NCBI GenBank assembly: GCA_900314825.1
Contig: OMWS01000010.1
Span: 1-57,966 of the forward strand
Source of the DNA: an uncultured Veillonellaceae bacterium
GTDB lineage: Bacteria; Bacillota; Negativicutes; Selenomonadales; Selenomonadaceae
Direction of reading: 5' to 3'
DNA: 57,966 bases
Shown here one piece after another: positions 51,537 through 57,966 of the stretch. Position 1 is the stretch's first letter. Every line of letters begins with the position of its first letter. The position numbers and the translations under genes were made by a program. Below the pieces are notes generated by a model, which was given only the letters and a program-made list of their open reading frames with translations, ran no database searches and was not told where the DNA came from.

Positions 51537-52831
51537 TCCCTCAGACAGAACACCGCATACAGCGGCAAGCTGAAGAGTCCGTCTTCATATCCGAAGTTCC
51601 GCGACGAGATGCGGATGGCGTAGGGCGGGGCGTAGCGTTTGCGGAAGGCTTGGAGGCTTTTGGCGCGGACGTGGGCGGCGGATTTGACTTCGATGGGGAG
51701 GATGTCGCCCGTTTTGGTTTGGAGGACGAAATCGACTTCGGCTTGGTTTTTGTCCGTCCAGTAATACGGCATGAGACCGTTCGTGACGAGGGCTTGCATG
51801 ACGTAGTTTTCCGTCAGCGCACCTTTGAATGCGTCGAAGCTGTGTGGTGCGTGGAGGAGGATATGCGCGGGGATGCCGTAGCGGGCGCAGAGGAGGCCGG
51901 TGTCGGCAAGGTAGATTTTGAAGGCATCAGGTTTCGTGAAAGCCGCGAGCGGGAGCGTGCCTTCGGTGACGCAGCGGCAGACCTCGATGAGGCCGGAGGC
52001 TTTGAGCCAGGTGAGCGCGGTTGCGTATTGGTAGGCGCGCGCCCCAGTCTTCACGGTCTTGTACTGGAATTTCTTGTTTTCTTTCGCGAGCTGCGCGGGG
52101 AGGCTCTGCCAGACGGCGAGAATGCGCGTCGTCTCCTGCGGCGTGGCGTATTTTGCCATGTCTGCGAGATAGGCGTTCACGAGATTCTTCTGCTCGCTTT
52201 GGACGAAGTCGAAATCCTGCGTGTCGCAGTAGGTCTTGGCGGCCTGTGGCAGGCCGCCGACCGCGAGATAAAGATGATAGAGGTCGAGCGCTTTCTCGTG
52301 GATCGGACAGGGCGTGCGATCTTCAAATGATGTGCGGATGGCGGAAGCGAGCGCGTCTTCACCGAGCGCCCAGAGGAATTCTTCGAAGTCGAGCGGATGG
52401 AGCGTTAGCGTATCGACCTTGCCGACGGGGAACGAATATGTTTCGCGCCGGAGCGCAACGCCGAGCAAGCTGCCCGCCGCGATGATATCGAAGTCCGGTG
52501 CTTGTTCGGCAAAATATTTGAGTGACGTGAGTGCGCGTTCGCACGCTTGCACTTCGTCGAAGATGAGCAGTGTTTCGTGCGGCAGGATCGTCGCGCCAAA
52601 GAAAGCGGAGAGCTCGGCGAGGAGGCGCGCAGGGTCGAGGTTGCGCTCGAAAATCTGCGCGAGCTCGGGATTGCCTTCGAAGTTCAGATAGACGACGTTC
52701 TGGTACGCAGATTTCCCGAACGAGAGCGCGGCATATGTTTTTCCGACCTGGCGCGCGCCATGGATGAGAAGCGGCTTGTGATGTTTGCGCGCTTTCCAGG
52801 ACGCGAGCGCTTGCGTGATTTTTCGTTTCAT
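51533..52831 (-). CDS. AAA_14/DUF4143 family ATP-binding protein
   Basis: 432 aa from the ATG whose first base is 52831, behind GGAAGG; an ATG 12 codons upstream is less well placed. Walker A HGARQVGKTYAA (~25-36) and Walker B LLIFDEVQACERAL (~100) define the AAA_14 part. DUF4143 covers the C-terminal half, with VDFVLQTKTGDILPIEVKS as a PD-(D/E)XK-like motif. Such genes are scattered, often strain-specific accessory genes in anaerobes with unknown function. It is inserted, in opposite orientation, at the end of the outer-membrane block. Confidence 0.88.
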   Translation of the reverse strand: MKRKITQALASWKARKHHKPLLIHGARQVGKTYAALSFGKSAYQNVVYLNFEGNPELAQIFERNLDPARLLAELSAFFGATILPHETLLIFDEVQACERALTSLKYFAEQAPDFDIIAAGSLLGVALRRETYSFPVGKVDTLTLHPLDFEEFLWALGEDALASAIRTSFEDRTPCPIHEKALDLYHLYLAVGGLPQAAKTYCDTQDFDFVQSEQKNLVNAYLADMAKYATPQETTRILAVWQSLPAQLAKENKKFQYKTVKTGARAYQYATALTWLKASGLIEVCRCVTEGTLPLAAFTKPDAFKIYLADTGLLCARYGIPAHILLHAPHSFDAFKGALTENYVMQALVTNGLMPYYWTDKNQAEVDFVLQTKTGDILPIEVKSAAHVRAKSLQAFRKRYAPPYAIRISSRNFGYEDGLFSLPLYAVFCLRE

Positions 52832-52995
52832 GGCATCCTTCCTGCTTTCATGTATAAATTCATGCATTTATTTTACCATAAAAGTGTCATGGAAAGAACA
52901 TTTTTCCTCATTGAGGACAAAAGCGCGATTGCAAAGCTATGCGGTCTGCGCTTTTTTCGTACGTTGATTTTTTTATGGAAGTCCGTCGCTTCTTG

Positions 52996-53004
52996 TGTTA
53001 TGCT
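52996..53004 (+). promoter_or_regulatory. candidate extended -10 promoter before the small membrane gene and degS
   Basis: TGTTATGCT (TG-N-TATGCT) with no good -35; 37 bases before the small gene. Weak evidence. Confidence 0.35.
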
Positions 53005-53040
53005 AAAGAAGAATGTCATTTCGGAAAGGAACGATTTCAT

Positions 53041-53226
53041 ATGGCTCGAAGGATTTCCATTTTGCTCGTGGCGCTGCTCGTCGTCATCGCGTGCTACGCG
53101 AAGTTCCAGGAGGGCGGGCAGGGGTCGCTCATGCAATCGAAGGATCTCGTGCTCATCGGCGGGGCGCTCGCCGTGTTTGTTTTGCTCAATGTGATCGGGC
53201 GGCGGCTCAGGGGAAAAGACCGCTGA
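53041..53226 (+). CDS. small membrane protein, unknown function
   Basis: 61 aa behind GGAAAGGA. Two hydrophobic segments (ISILLVALLVVIACYA; LVLIGGALAVFVLLNVIG) flank a short polar loop, and the C-terminus is basic (RRLRGKDR). No family recognised. It lies 27 bases upstream of degS and is probably cotranscribed; a membrane link for the soluble kinase is possible but speculative. Confidence 0.55.
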   Translation: MARRISILLVALLVVIACYAKFQEGGQGSLMQSKDLVLIGGALAVFVLLNVIGRRLRGKDR

Positions 53227-53253
53227 CGTTTTGAATAGGAACGGAGGACGCTC

Positions 53254-54555
53254 ATGGGGGACGTGTTGGAGGATCTCGGCGGCGGGCTCGCGAAGGGCTC
53301 GCTGAAGAAGATCCTGACGAGTACGATCGAGACGATCGAGGACAACAAGACGCAGGTCTTCAGCATTTACGAGACGGCGCGCGATGAGGTCGAGGCGAGC
53401 AAGAAGCAGCTCGAGGACCTGAAGTTCCAGGTGCGGCAGACAATCGAGCGCGTCGACGCGCTGGAAAAACAGGAACAGCGGGCGAAGCAGAAGCTCGCGC
53501 GCGTGAGTGCGGATTTCAAAAATAATTCGGAGGAGCGCATCCGCCAGTGCTACGACGAGGTGCGTGACGTGCAGGTGGCGCTCGCCGTCGAGCGCGACAA
53601 GGAAAAGCGCTTGCGCGATCAGCGGGATAAGCTCGAAATCCGCCTGCGCCATCTTGGCGTCATGCTGCAGCAGGCCGAGCATCTGACGCTCGCGATCGGC
53701 TCGGTGCTGAATTATCTTTCGACGCAGGTCTCGGGCGTCGTCTGGCAGATCGAGGCCGTGCAAAAGGACAAGCTCGTCGGCGCGCGTATCATCAAGGCGG
53801 TCGAGGACGAGCGTTTCCGCATGTCGCGGGAGCTCCACGACGGCCCGGCGCAGGATCTCGCGAACCTCATTTTCCAGACGAGCATCTGCGAGCGGCTCGT
53901 CGATTTTAGCCCGGAAGAGGCGAAGCAGAACCTCCAGCAGATGCGTCAGCAGATCCGCGACTGTCTGTCGAGCGTGCGGCAGGTCATTTTCGATATGCGG
54001 CCGATGGCGCTCGACGATCTCGGGCTCGAGGCGGCGCTGCACCAGCTCGTCGCGAAAATGGCGGCGCGCGGCGTCGTTTCGGCGGAGTACCAGCTCGACG
54101 GCGATCCCGTGCGGCTGTCGAAATACGTTGAGGTCGCGGCGTTCCGCATCGTGCAGGAGTCGCTGAACAACGTCGCGCACCATTCGGGCACGAAGACGGC
54201 GCGCGTGCGCGTGCTCTATACGAAGACGGCGCTCTCGATCCTCATCGAGGACGAGGGGCAGGGCTTCGACATGGACGAATTCGAATTGGCGCAGGCGGCG
54301 GCCGAGGCGCAGGACGATGCGCAGGGCGGCGACGAAGACATCGACGTGAATGCGCCGATCGATGACACGGCACCGAAGAAGGAAACGCTGCATTTCGGCC
54401 TCGTGAGCATGAAAGAGCGTGCGAAGATGATCGGCGCGGAGTTCCAGGTCACATCGGCCGTGGGCAAGGGCACACGCGTCCACCTGCGCATCCCGTACCG
54501 GAAGGAAGACATCGCCGTGCCGCAGAAAACGGAAGCGCCGGCGAAAAAACGTTGA
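53254..54555 (+). CDS. degS: DegS-type sensor histidine kinase
   Basis: 433 aa, with no membrane segment. The N-terminal ~170 residues form a coiled-coil sensor (VEASKKQLEDLKFQVRQTIERVDALEKQEQR...). The HisKA_3 dimerisation and phosphoacceptor site is DERFRMSRELHDGPAQDLANL (His at residue ~197). The ATPase has EVAAFRIVQESLNNVAHHSG (N box), ILIEDEGQGFDM (G1) and GLVSMKERAKMIGAEF (G2). An acidic insert (~350-375) lies between G1 and G2. It matches B. subtilis DegS in layout. The response regulator DegU is not in the window. Confidence 0.9.
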   Translation: MGDVLEDLGGGLAKGSLKKILTSTIETIEDNKTQVFSIYETARDEVEASKKQLEDLKFQVRQTIERVDALEKQEQRAKQKLARVSADFKNNSEERIRQCYDEVRDVQVALAVERDKEKRLRDQRDKLEIRLRHLGVMLQQAEHLTLAIGSVLNYLSTQVSGVVWQIEAVQKDKLVGARIIKAVEDERFRMSRELHDGPAQDLANLIFQTSICERLVDFSPEEAKQNLQQMRQQIRDCLSSVRQVIFDMRPMALDDLGLEAALHQLVAKMAARGVVSAEYQLDGDPVRLSKYVEVAAFRIVQESLNNVAHHSGTKTARVRVLYTKTALSILIEDEGQGFDMDEFELAQAAAEAQDDAQGGDEDIDVNAPIDDTAPKKETLHFGLVSMKERAKMIGAEFQVTSAVGKGTRVHLRIPYRKEDIAVPQKTEAPAKKR

Positions 54556-56891
54556 TGGGAGCAGAAACAACGAAGGAAAAAGAAACAACGCTTGGCGAGC
54601 CATCCGCAGACGCACAAGCGGCAGCGCCGATCGCGGCGGCCATGCAGGCGTACCGCGAGGACGGCGCGCTCGCGTTCCATACGCCGGGACACAAACAAGG
54701 GCTCGGTGCGCATCCATTGTTGCGCGATTTGATTACCGAACATGGCTTGCGCGAGGAAGTCTCGCTGATGGAGGAGCTCGACGACTTCCACGAGCCTAGG
54801 CGTTGCATTGCCGAGGCCGAGCGTCTCGCGGCCGAATTATACGGTGCGGACAAAGCGTATCTGATGGTGAACGGCACGACGGGCGCGATTCATGCCATGC
54901 TCGTCGGGACATTACGACCCGGCGACACGGTGCTCGTGCCAAGGAATGCGCATCGCTCCGTCGTCGGCGGATTGATCCTTGTCGGAGCGAATCCCGTTTG
55001 GCTGGAGCCGGAAATTGACAAACGTTACGGCATCGCCATGGGTGTCGCGCCGGAGACGGTTCGAAAAGCAGTCGCCGAACATCCAGAAGCGCGGGCGGCG
55101 CTCCTTGTCTATCCGACGTATTACGGCGTGGCGACGGATTTAACGGAAATCGCGGGCATCCTGCACGACGCGGGCATGCTGCTGCTCGTCGACGAAGCGC
55201 ACGGGCCGCATCTGCGGTTCTTTGACGCAGCGTCGGGACAGCCGAAGCAGGCGCTTGACTGCGGCGCGGATGTCGTCGCACAGAGTACGCACAAACTTCT
55301 TGGTGCGATGACACAAGGCTCGTTATTATTGACGCAAGGCACGCGCATTGACGACGAACGCATCCGTGAAGCCGCGAGCCTCTTGCAGACGACCAGCCCG
55401 AACCAGCTGCTCATGGCGTCGATTGATATTGCACGCATGCAAATGGCGACGGAAGGGCGCGAGCGCTGGGCGAATGCGCTGCGGCTCGCGGATGAAGTAA
55501 GAGGGGAAATCCATCGTATCGACGGATTGCATTGCCTCGGAGCAAACGAATGCTGCACGCCAGGCGCGACGGCGCTCGACCGAACGAAGGTCACCGTTGA
55601 TGTCACAGGCATTGGACTGACAGGAACGGAAGCAGAACGGGTTCTTCGTTACGATGAGAAGATCCAATGCGAGCTCTCCGACGCGCGGAACGTGCTGTTC
55701 CTCGTGACCTACGCGGACACGGAAGAAACGGTCGGGCGGCTCGTGGAAGCGGTACGATCCCTTGCGAAAAATCATCGGAAGAAGCTCGCGGATACGTTAC
55801 AACTCCTCACGCAGGAACAGCGGAAGAAGGATCGAGAGAATGCCGCGAAGCCGCACTATCTTGCAGCAATGCATGGAGACGGGGCAAGTTGTTTCCTCGG
55901 TCTGGGGAACGTACCCATGCCCCCCGTTCCCGCCGTCGGCGCCAATCCGCGCACGGCGTTTTTCGCGCCGAAGGAACGCATTCGCTTCGAGCAAGCGGCT
56001 GGCCGCATTGCTGCGGAACAAGTGATGTTCTACCCGCCGGGCATCCCGATTCTCGCGCCGGGCGACATCATTTCCGAAGCGGCGCTTTCTTATATTCGGT
56101 CGATGCAACGGATTGGTTTGAAAGTGGTCGGGCCTGAGGATGCGAACCTCGGGACGATCAAGGTTTTGAAGAAAAGCGGAGAAACGATAAAACGAAAGGA
56201 AGCCGATGGCGTGAAAAAAGGAAAGCTCATCATCATCGAAGCCGGCGACGGCAGCGGCAAGGCGACGCAGACGAAAAAGCTCTACGATCATCTCATCGCC
56301 GACGGACGGCGCGTCCATCGCGTCGAGTTCCCCGACTACGCGTCCGATTCCTCGGCGCTCGTCCGCATGTACCTCGCCGGGCAGTTCGGCGGTCATGCCG
56401 ACGACGTGAACGCCTACGCCGCCTCGACGTTTTTCGCCGTCGATCGCTATGCGTCGTATCGCACGAAGTGGAAAGCGTGGTATGATGCGGGCGACATCAT
56501 CCTCGCCGACCGCTACACGACATCGAACATGGTGCATCAGGCCGTGAAAATCGAGGACGCGGAGGAACGCGAAGCCTTCCTCGCCTGGCTTTGGGACCTC
56601 GAATTCGTCAAAATGGGGCTTCCAATCCCCGATGCCGTTGTCTTCCTCGACATGGACCCCGAAGTCGCGAATCAGCTCATCGCCGCGCGTGCGAAGGCGA
56701 GCGGCGCAAAGGAAGACATCCACGAAAAAGACAAAACCTACCTCGCGAAATGCCACACCGCCTACCGCTCCCTCGCCAAAAAATACGGCTGGGCGACCGT
56801 CACGTGCAGCGAAAACGGAGCACCACGCAGCATCGATGCGATTCATGCGGATGTGTATGCGGCAGTGCAAAGAGTCTTAGCAGAAGCATAA
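54555..56891 (+). CDS. Orn/Lys/Arg decarboxylase family protein in frame with a thymidylate kinase domain
   Basis: One open frame of 778 codons; the ATG overlaps the degS TGA. Residues ~20-550 are a PLP fold I decarboxylase: FHTPGHKQG, LMVNGTTGAIHAML, LLLVDEAHGPHL and the PLP-Lys motif QSTHKLLGAMTQGS. The C-terminal subdomain follows (FYPPGIPILAPGD). From ~553 the frame continues without a stop into KKGKLIIIEAGDGSGKATQTK, a dTMP kinase. A GTG at 56211 with AAAGGA 10 bases upstream could start the kinase separately. Decarboxylase and tmk genes are neighbours in many Firmicutes (yaaO-tmk), so a lost stop codon is plausible. The decarboxylase substrate (Lys, Orn or Arg) is unknown. Confidence 0.85.
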   Translation: MGAETTKEKETTLGEPSADAQAAAPIAAAMQAYREDGALAFHTPGHKQGLGAHPLLRDLITEHGLREEVSLMEELDDFHEPRRCIAEAERLAAELYGADKAYLMVNGTTGAIHAMLVGTLRPGDTVLVPRNAHRSVVGGLILVGANPVWLEPEIDKRYGIAMGVAPETVRKAVAEHPEARAALLVYPTYYGVATDLTEIAGILHDAGMLLLVDEAHGPHLRFFDAASGQPKQALDCGADVVAQSTHKLLGAMTQGSLLLTQGTRIDDERIREAASLLQTTSPNQLLMASIDIARMQMATEGRERWANALRLADEVRGEIHRIDGLHCLGANECCTPGATALDRTKVTVDVTGIGLTGTEAERVLRYDEKIQCELSDARNVLFLVTYADTEETVGRLVEAVRSLAKNHRKKLADTLQLLTQEQRKKDRENAAKPHYLAAMHGDGASCFLGLGNVPMPPVPAVGANPRTAFFAPKERIRFEQAAGRIAAEQVMFYPPGIPILAPGDIISEAALSYIRSMQRIGLKVVGPEDANLGTIKVLKKSGETIKRKEADGVKKGKLIIIEAGDGSGKATQTKKLYDHLIADGRRVHRVEFPDYASDSSALVRMYLAGQFGGHADDVNAYAASTFFAVDRYASYRTKWKAWYDAGDIILADRYTTSNMVHQAVKIEDAEEREAFLAWLWDLEFVKMGLPIPDAVVFLDMDPEVANQLIAARAKASGAKEDIHEKDKTYLAKCHTAYRSLAKKYGWATVTCSENGAPRSIDAIHADVYAAVQRVLAEA
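56211..56891 (+). CDS. tmk: thymidylate kinase (domain of the fused frame or internal start)
   Basis: 226 aa if translated from the GTG at 56211. P-loop IEAGDGSGKATQT, the dTMP-site VEFPDYASDSSALVRMYL, DRYASYR and DIILADRYTTSNMVHQ (DR[YH] motif), and a LID-type RAKASGAKEDIHEKD. The P-loop has Ala where most Tmk have Thr after the Lys (GKAT versus GKTT). It phosphorylates dTMP to dTDP. The nested reading is an alternative to the fusion above; both fit the sequence. Confidence 0.8.
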   Translation: MKKGKLIIIEAGDGSGKATQTKKLYDHLIADGRRVHRVEFPDYASDSSALVRMYLAGQFGGHADDVNAYAASTFFAVDRYASYRTKWKAWYDAGDIILADRYTTSNMVHQAVKIEDAEEREAFLAWLWDLEFVKMGLPIPDAVVFLDMDPEVANQLIAARAKASGAKEDIHEKDKTYLAKCHTAYRSLAKKYGWATVTCSENGAPRSIDAIHADVYAAVQRVLAEA

Positions 56892-56985
56892 CATCAATTT
56901 GTTTGTTCGGTTGCTGATTGTAACAATATGAGCAGATTCTCCCGAACAATGTCATGAAGAGAAGAGTTGACGGCGCTCAAACCAA

Positions 56986-57283
56986 AGCCTTCCCCTCTGG
57001 GGAAGGTGCCGAGTTTGCGAGGCGGAAAGGGTCCCCTGTACGTTGTATGAATTCGTACGACGTAGCTTTTCGCGGGTGCGCGCATGAAACGTTTTGGGTG
57101 CCTGCGCGCACCGGCGACATCAGACGGTCTACGAATTCAACGACCGCGCAAGCGACCCTTTCCACCGCTTCGCGGTCCCCCTTCCCCTGAGGGGAAGGCT
57201 TTTGGGCTCGTGCCCTTTTCTTAATGGCGTTGCTCTCCCGGTGGGAGAGGCTGCTGTTGTTGTGGCTTTTAGCAATCGATCGT
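56986..57283. repeat. composite palindromic repeat, copy 10 (plus a partial arm)
   Basis: Main element 56986-57200: AAGCCTTCCCCTCTGGGGAA arm, GTGCCGAG, AAAGGGTCCCCTGTA, the alternative core shared with copy 4 (TTCGTACGACG, CGCGGGTGCG), then CGACCCTTTCCACC and the AGGGGAAGGCT end. A partial arm (CTCTCCCGGTGGGAGAG, GGCTGCTGT, GCAATCGAT) at 57229-57283 matches the right end of copy 8. The gap 56892-57310 holds nothing else I can support. Confidence 0.85.
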
Positions 57284-57310
57284 TTGTTTGATATAGGAGC
57301 AACATCATCT

Positions 57311-57886
57311 ATGTTAAAAGAAGTCCTCGTCGTCGAAGGCAAGATGGACGTCGTCGCCATCGACAAGGCCGTCGATGCCGATTGCATCATTACGGGCGGG
57401 TTCGCCCTGCGAAAGAAGACGCTTGACGACATCGAGAAGGCGTACAAGAAGCGCGGTATCATCATCTTGACCGATCCCGACTCCGCTGGCGAACGCATCC
57501 GCAAATTCCTCGCGAAGCGTTTCCCCGAAGCAAAGCACGCATTCGTGCCCGTGGAAGACGCGACAGCGCACGATGACATCGGCATCGAGCAGGCGAAGCC
57601 CAACGCGATCCGTGCGGCGCTTGCGAACGTGCGGACACACCATATCGAGCCGACGGAGACCTTCACGGGCGCCGATCTCATCCGCGCCCGCATTTCCGGC
57701 GGCGCGGATGCAAGCAAGCGCCGCGCCCAGCTCGGTGCCGCGCTCGGCCTCGGCTTTGCGAACGCGAAAACGTTTTTGAAGCGGCTGAACCACTACGGCG
57801 TGACGCGCGAAGAATTTGAAGCGGCGGTCGCCGCGCTGTCTTCCGTTCCTCAGCCCCCCTCTCCGAGGGCAATGTCATTAAGTTAA
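57311..57886 (+). CDS. rnmV: ribonuclease M5
   Basis: 191 aa from the ATG at 57311 after AGGAGC. The TOPRIM domain has the catalytic Glu in LVVEGKMDVVAID and the DXD in IIILTDPDSAGERIRKFL. VEDATAHDDIGIEQAKP and the C-terminal DUF4093 region follow. It matures the ends of 5S rRNA precursor. Found in low-GC Gram-positive relatives, usually before ksgA. The last ~12 residues (QPPSPRAMSLS) read into sequence resembling repeat flanks. Confidence 0.95.
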   Translation: MLKEVLVVEGKMDVVAIDKAVDADCIITGGFALRKKTLDDIEKAYKKRGIIILTDPDSAGERIRKFLAKRFPEAKHAFVPVEDATAHDDIGIEQAKPNAIRAALANVRTHHIEPTETFTGADLIRARISGGADASKRRAQLGAALGLGFANAKTFLKRLNHYGVTREEFEAAVAALSSVPQPPSPRAMSLS

Positions 57887-57899
57887 GCGAGGAAAGCTC

Positions 57900-57966
57900 A
57901 CAACCCCAGCCTCCCTCCTTGGAGGGAGGACAGACGCGGAGCGAAGCGCAGCGTCAGGAGGGAGCG
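57900..57966. repeat. composite palindromic repeat, copy 11 (cut by window end)
   Basis: AGCCTCCCTCCTTGGAGGGA hairpin followed by GGAGCGAAGCGCAGCGTCAG. Likely the left arm of another copy. Confidence 0.6.

Noticed and set aside
1..57966. Prophage, insertion sequence, rRNA or tRNA genes
   Set aside because: No transposase, integrase or phage structural gene was seen in any frame, and no tRNA- or rRNA-like sequence was noticed by eye.

Overview
The window looks like a chromosomal segment of a Negativicutes bacterium (diderm Firmicutes), most likely Selenomonadaceae (Selenomonas/Mitsuokella-like). It combines Firmicutes traits (a hrcA-grpE-dnaK-dnaJ operon behind a perfect CIRCE operator, RNase M5, MtaB, a DegS-type kinase) with a Gram-negative outer membrane: heptosyltransferase, O-antigen-ligase-like protein, MlaEFD, TolC, TamB, BamA, Skp/OmpH, LpxD and an LpxL-type acyltransferase. 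GC is high, and almost all genes are on the + strand. The genus is inferred, not proven.

Layout. (1) 1-17.2 kb: surface-glycan region. It has two GT4-type glycosyltransferases, a GT2, a VirK/YbjX (DUF535) protein, a GT9 heptosyltransferase, an O-antigen-ligase-like protein and an LTA-synthase/sulfatase-fold transferase. It is interrupted by accessory genes: a 5'-truncated AlbA/RecG-like gene with a 21-bp tandem repeat, two tandem AAA-ATPase/PD-(D/E)XK paralogues, a third more distant one, and an ImmA/IrrE + DUF4411 PIN pair bracketed by 177-bp direct repeats. (2) 17.3-18.0 kb: a small membrane protein and a YjfB-type motility protein behind a sigma28-like promoter. (3) 18.0-23.2 kb: the heat-shock operon. 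(4) 23.2-32.1 kb: a DinJ/YafQ toxin-antitoxin pair, then translation and housekeeping genes (prmA, rsmE, mtaB, a thioesterase, a CofE-like ligase, rph, rdgB, a YfcE-like phosphoesterase, tatA) and, on the minus strand, rnhA. (5) 32.3-51.5 kb: a long outer-membrane biogenesis block: mlaE-mlaF-mlaD, tolC, tamB, a sigma-70 family factor, a Pro/Ala-rich membrane protein, bamA, an unknown beta-barrel protein, three OmpH/Skp-type proteins, lpxD and lpxL. (6) 51.5-58 kb: a minus-strand AAA_14/DUF4143 ATPase, degS, an Orn/Lys/Arg decarboxylase-like gene continuous in frame with a thymidylate kinase domain, and rnmV.

A striking overlay is a family of composite palindromic repeats of about 50-350 bp, eleven copies in 58 kb. 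Nearly all lie just after a stop codon. One lies inside rnhA and supplies its inter-domain linker. No transposase, rRNA, tRNA or CRISPR array was seen.

The genes of block 5 form one physiological unit: Mla moves phospholipids, TamB and BamA build or feed the outer membrane, Skp-like proteins chaperone its beta-barrels, and LpxD/LpxL build lipid A. The glycan region would decorate that lipid A core.
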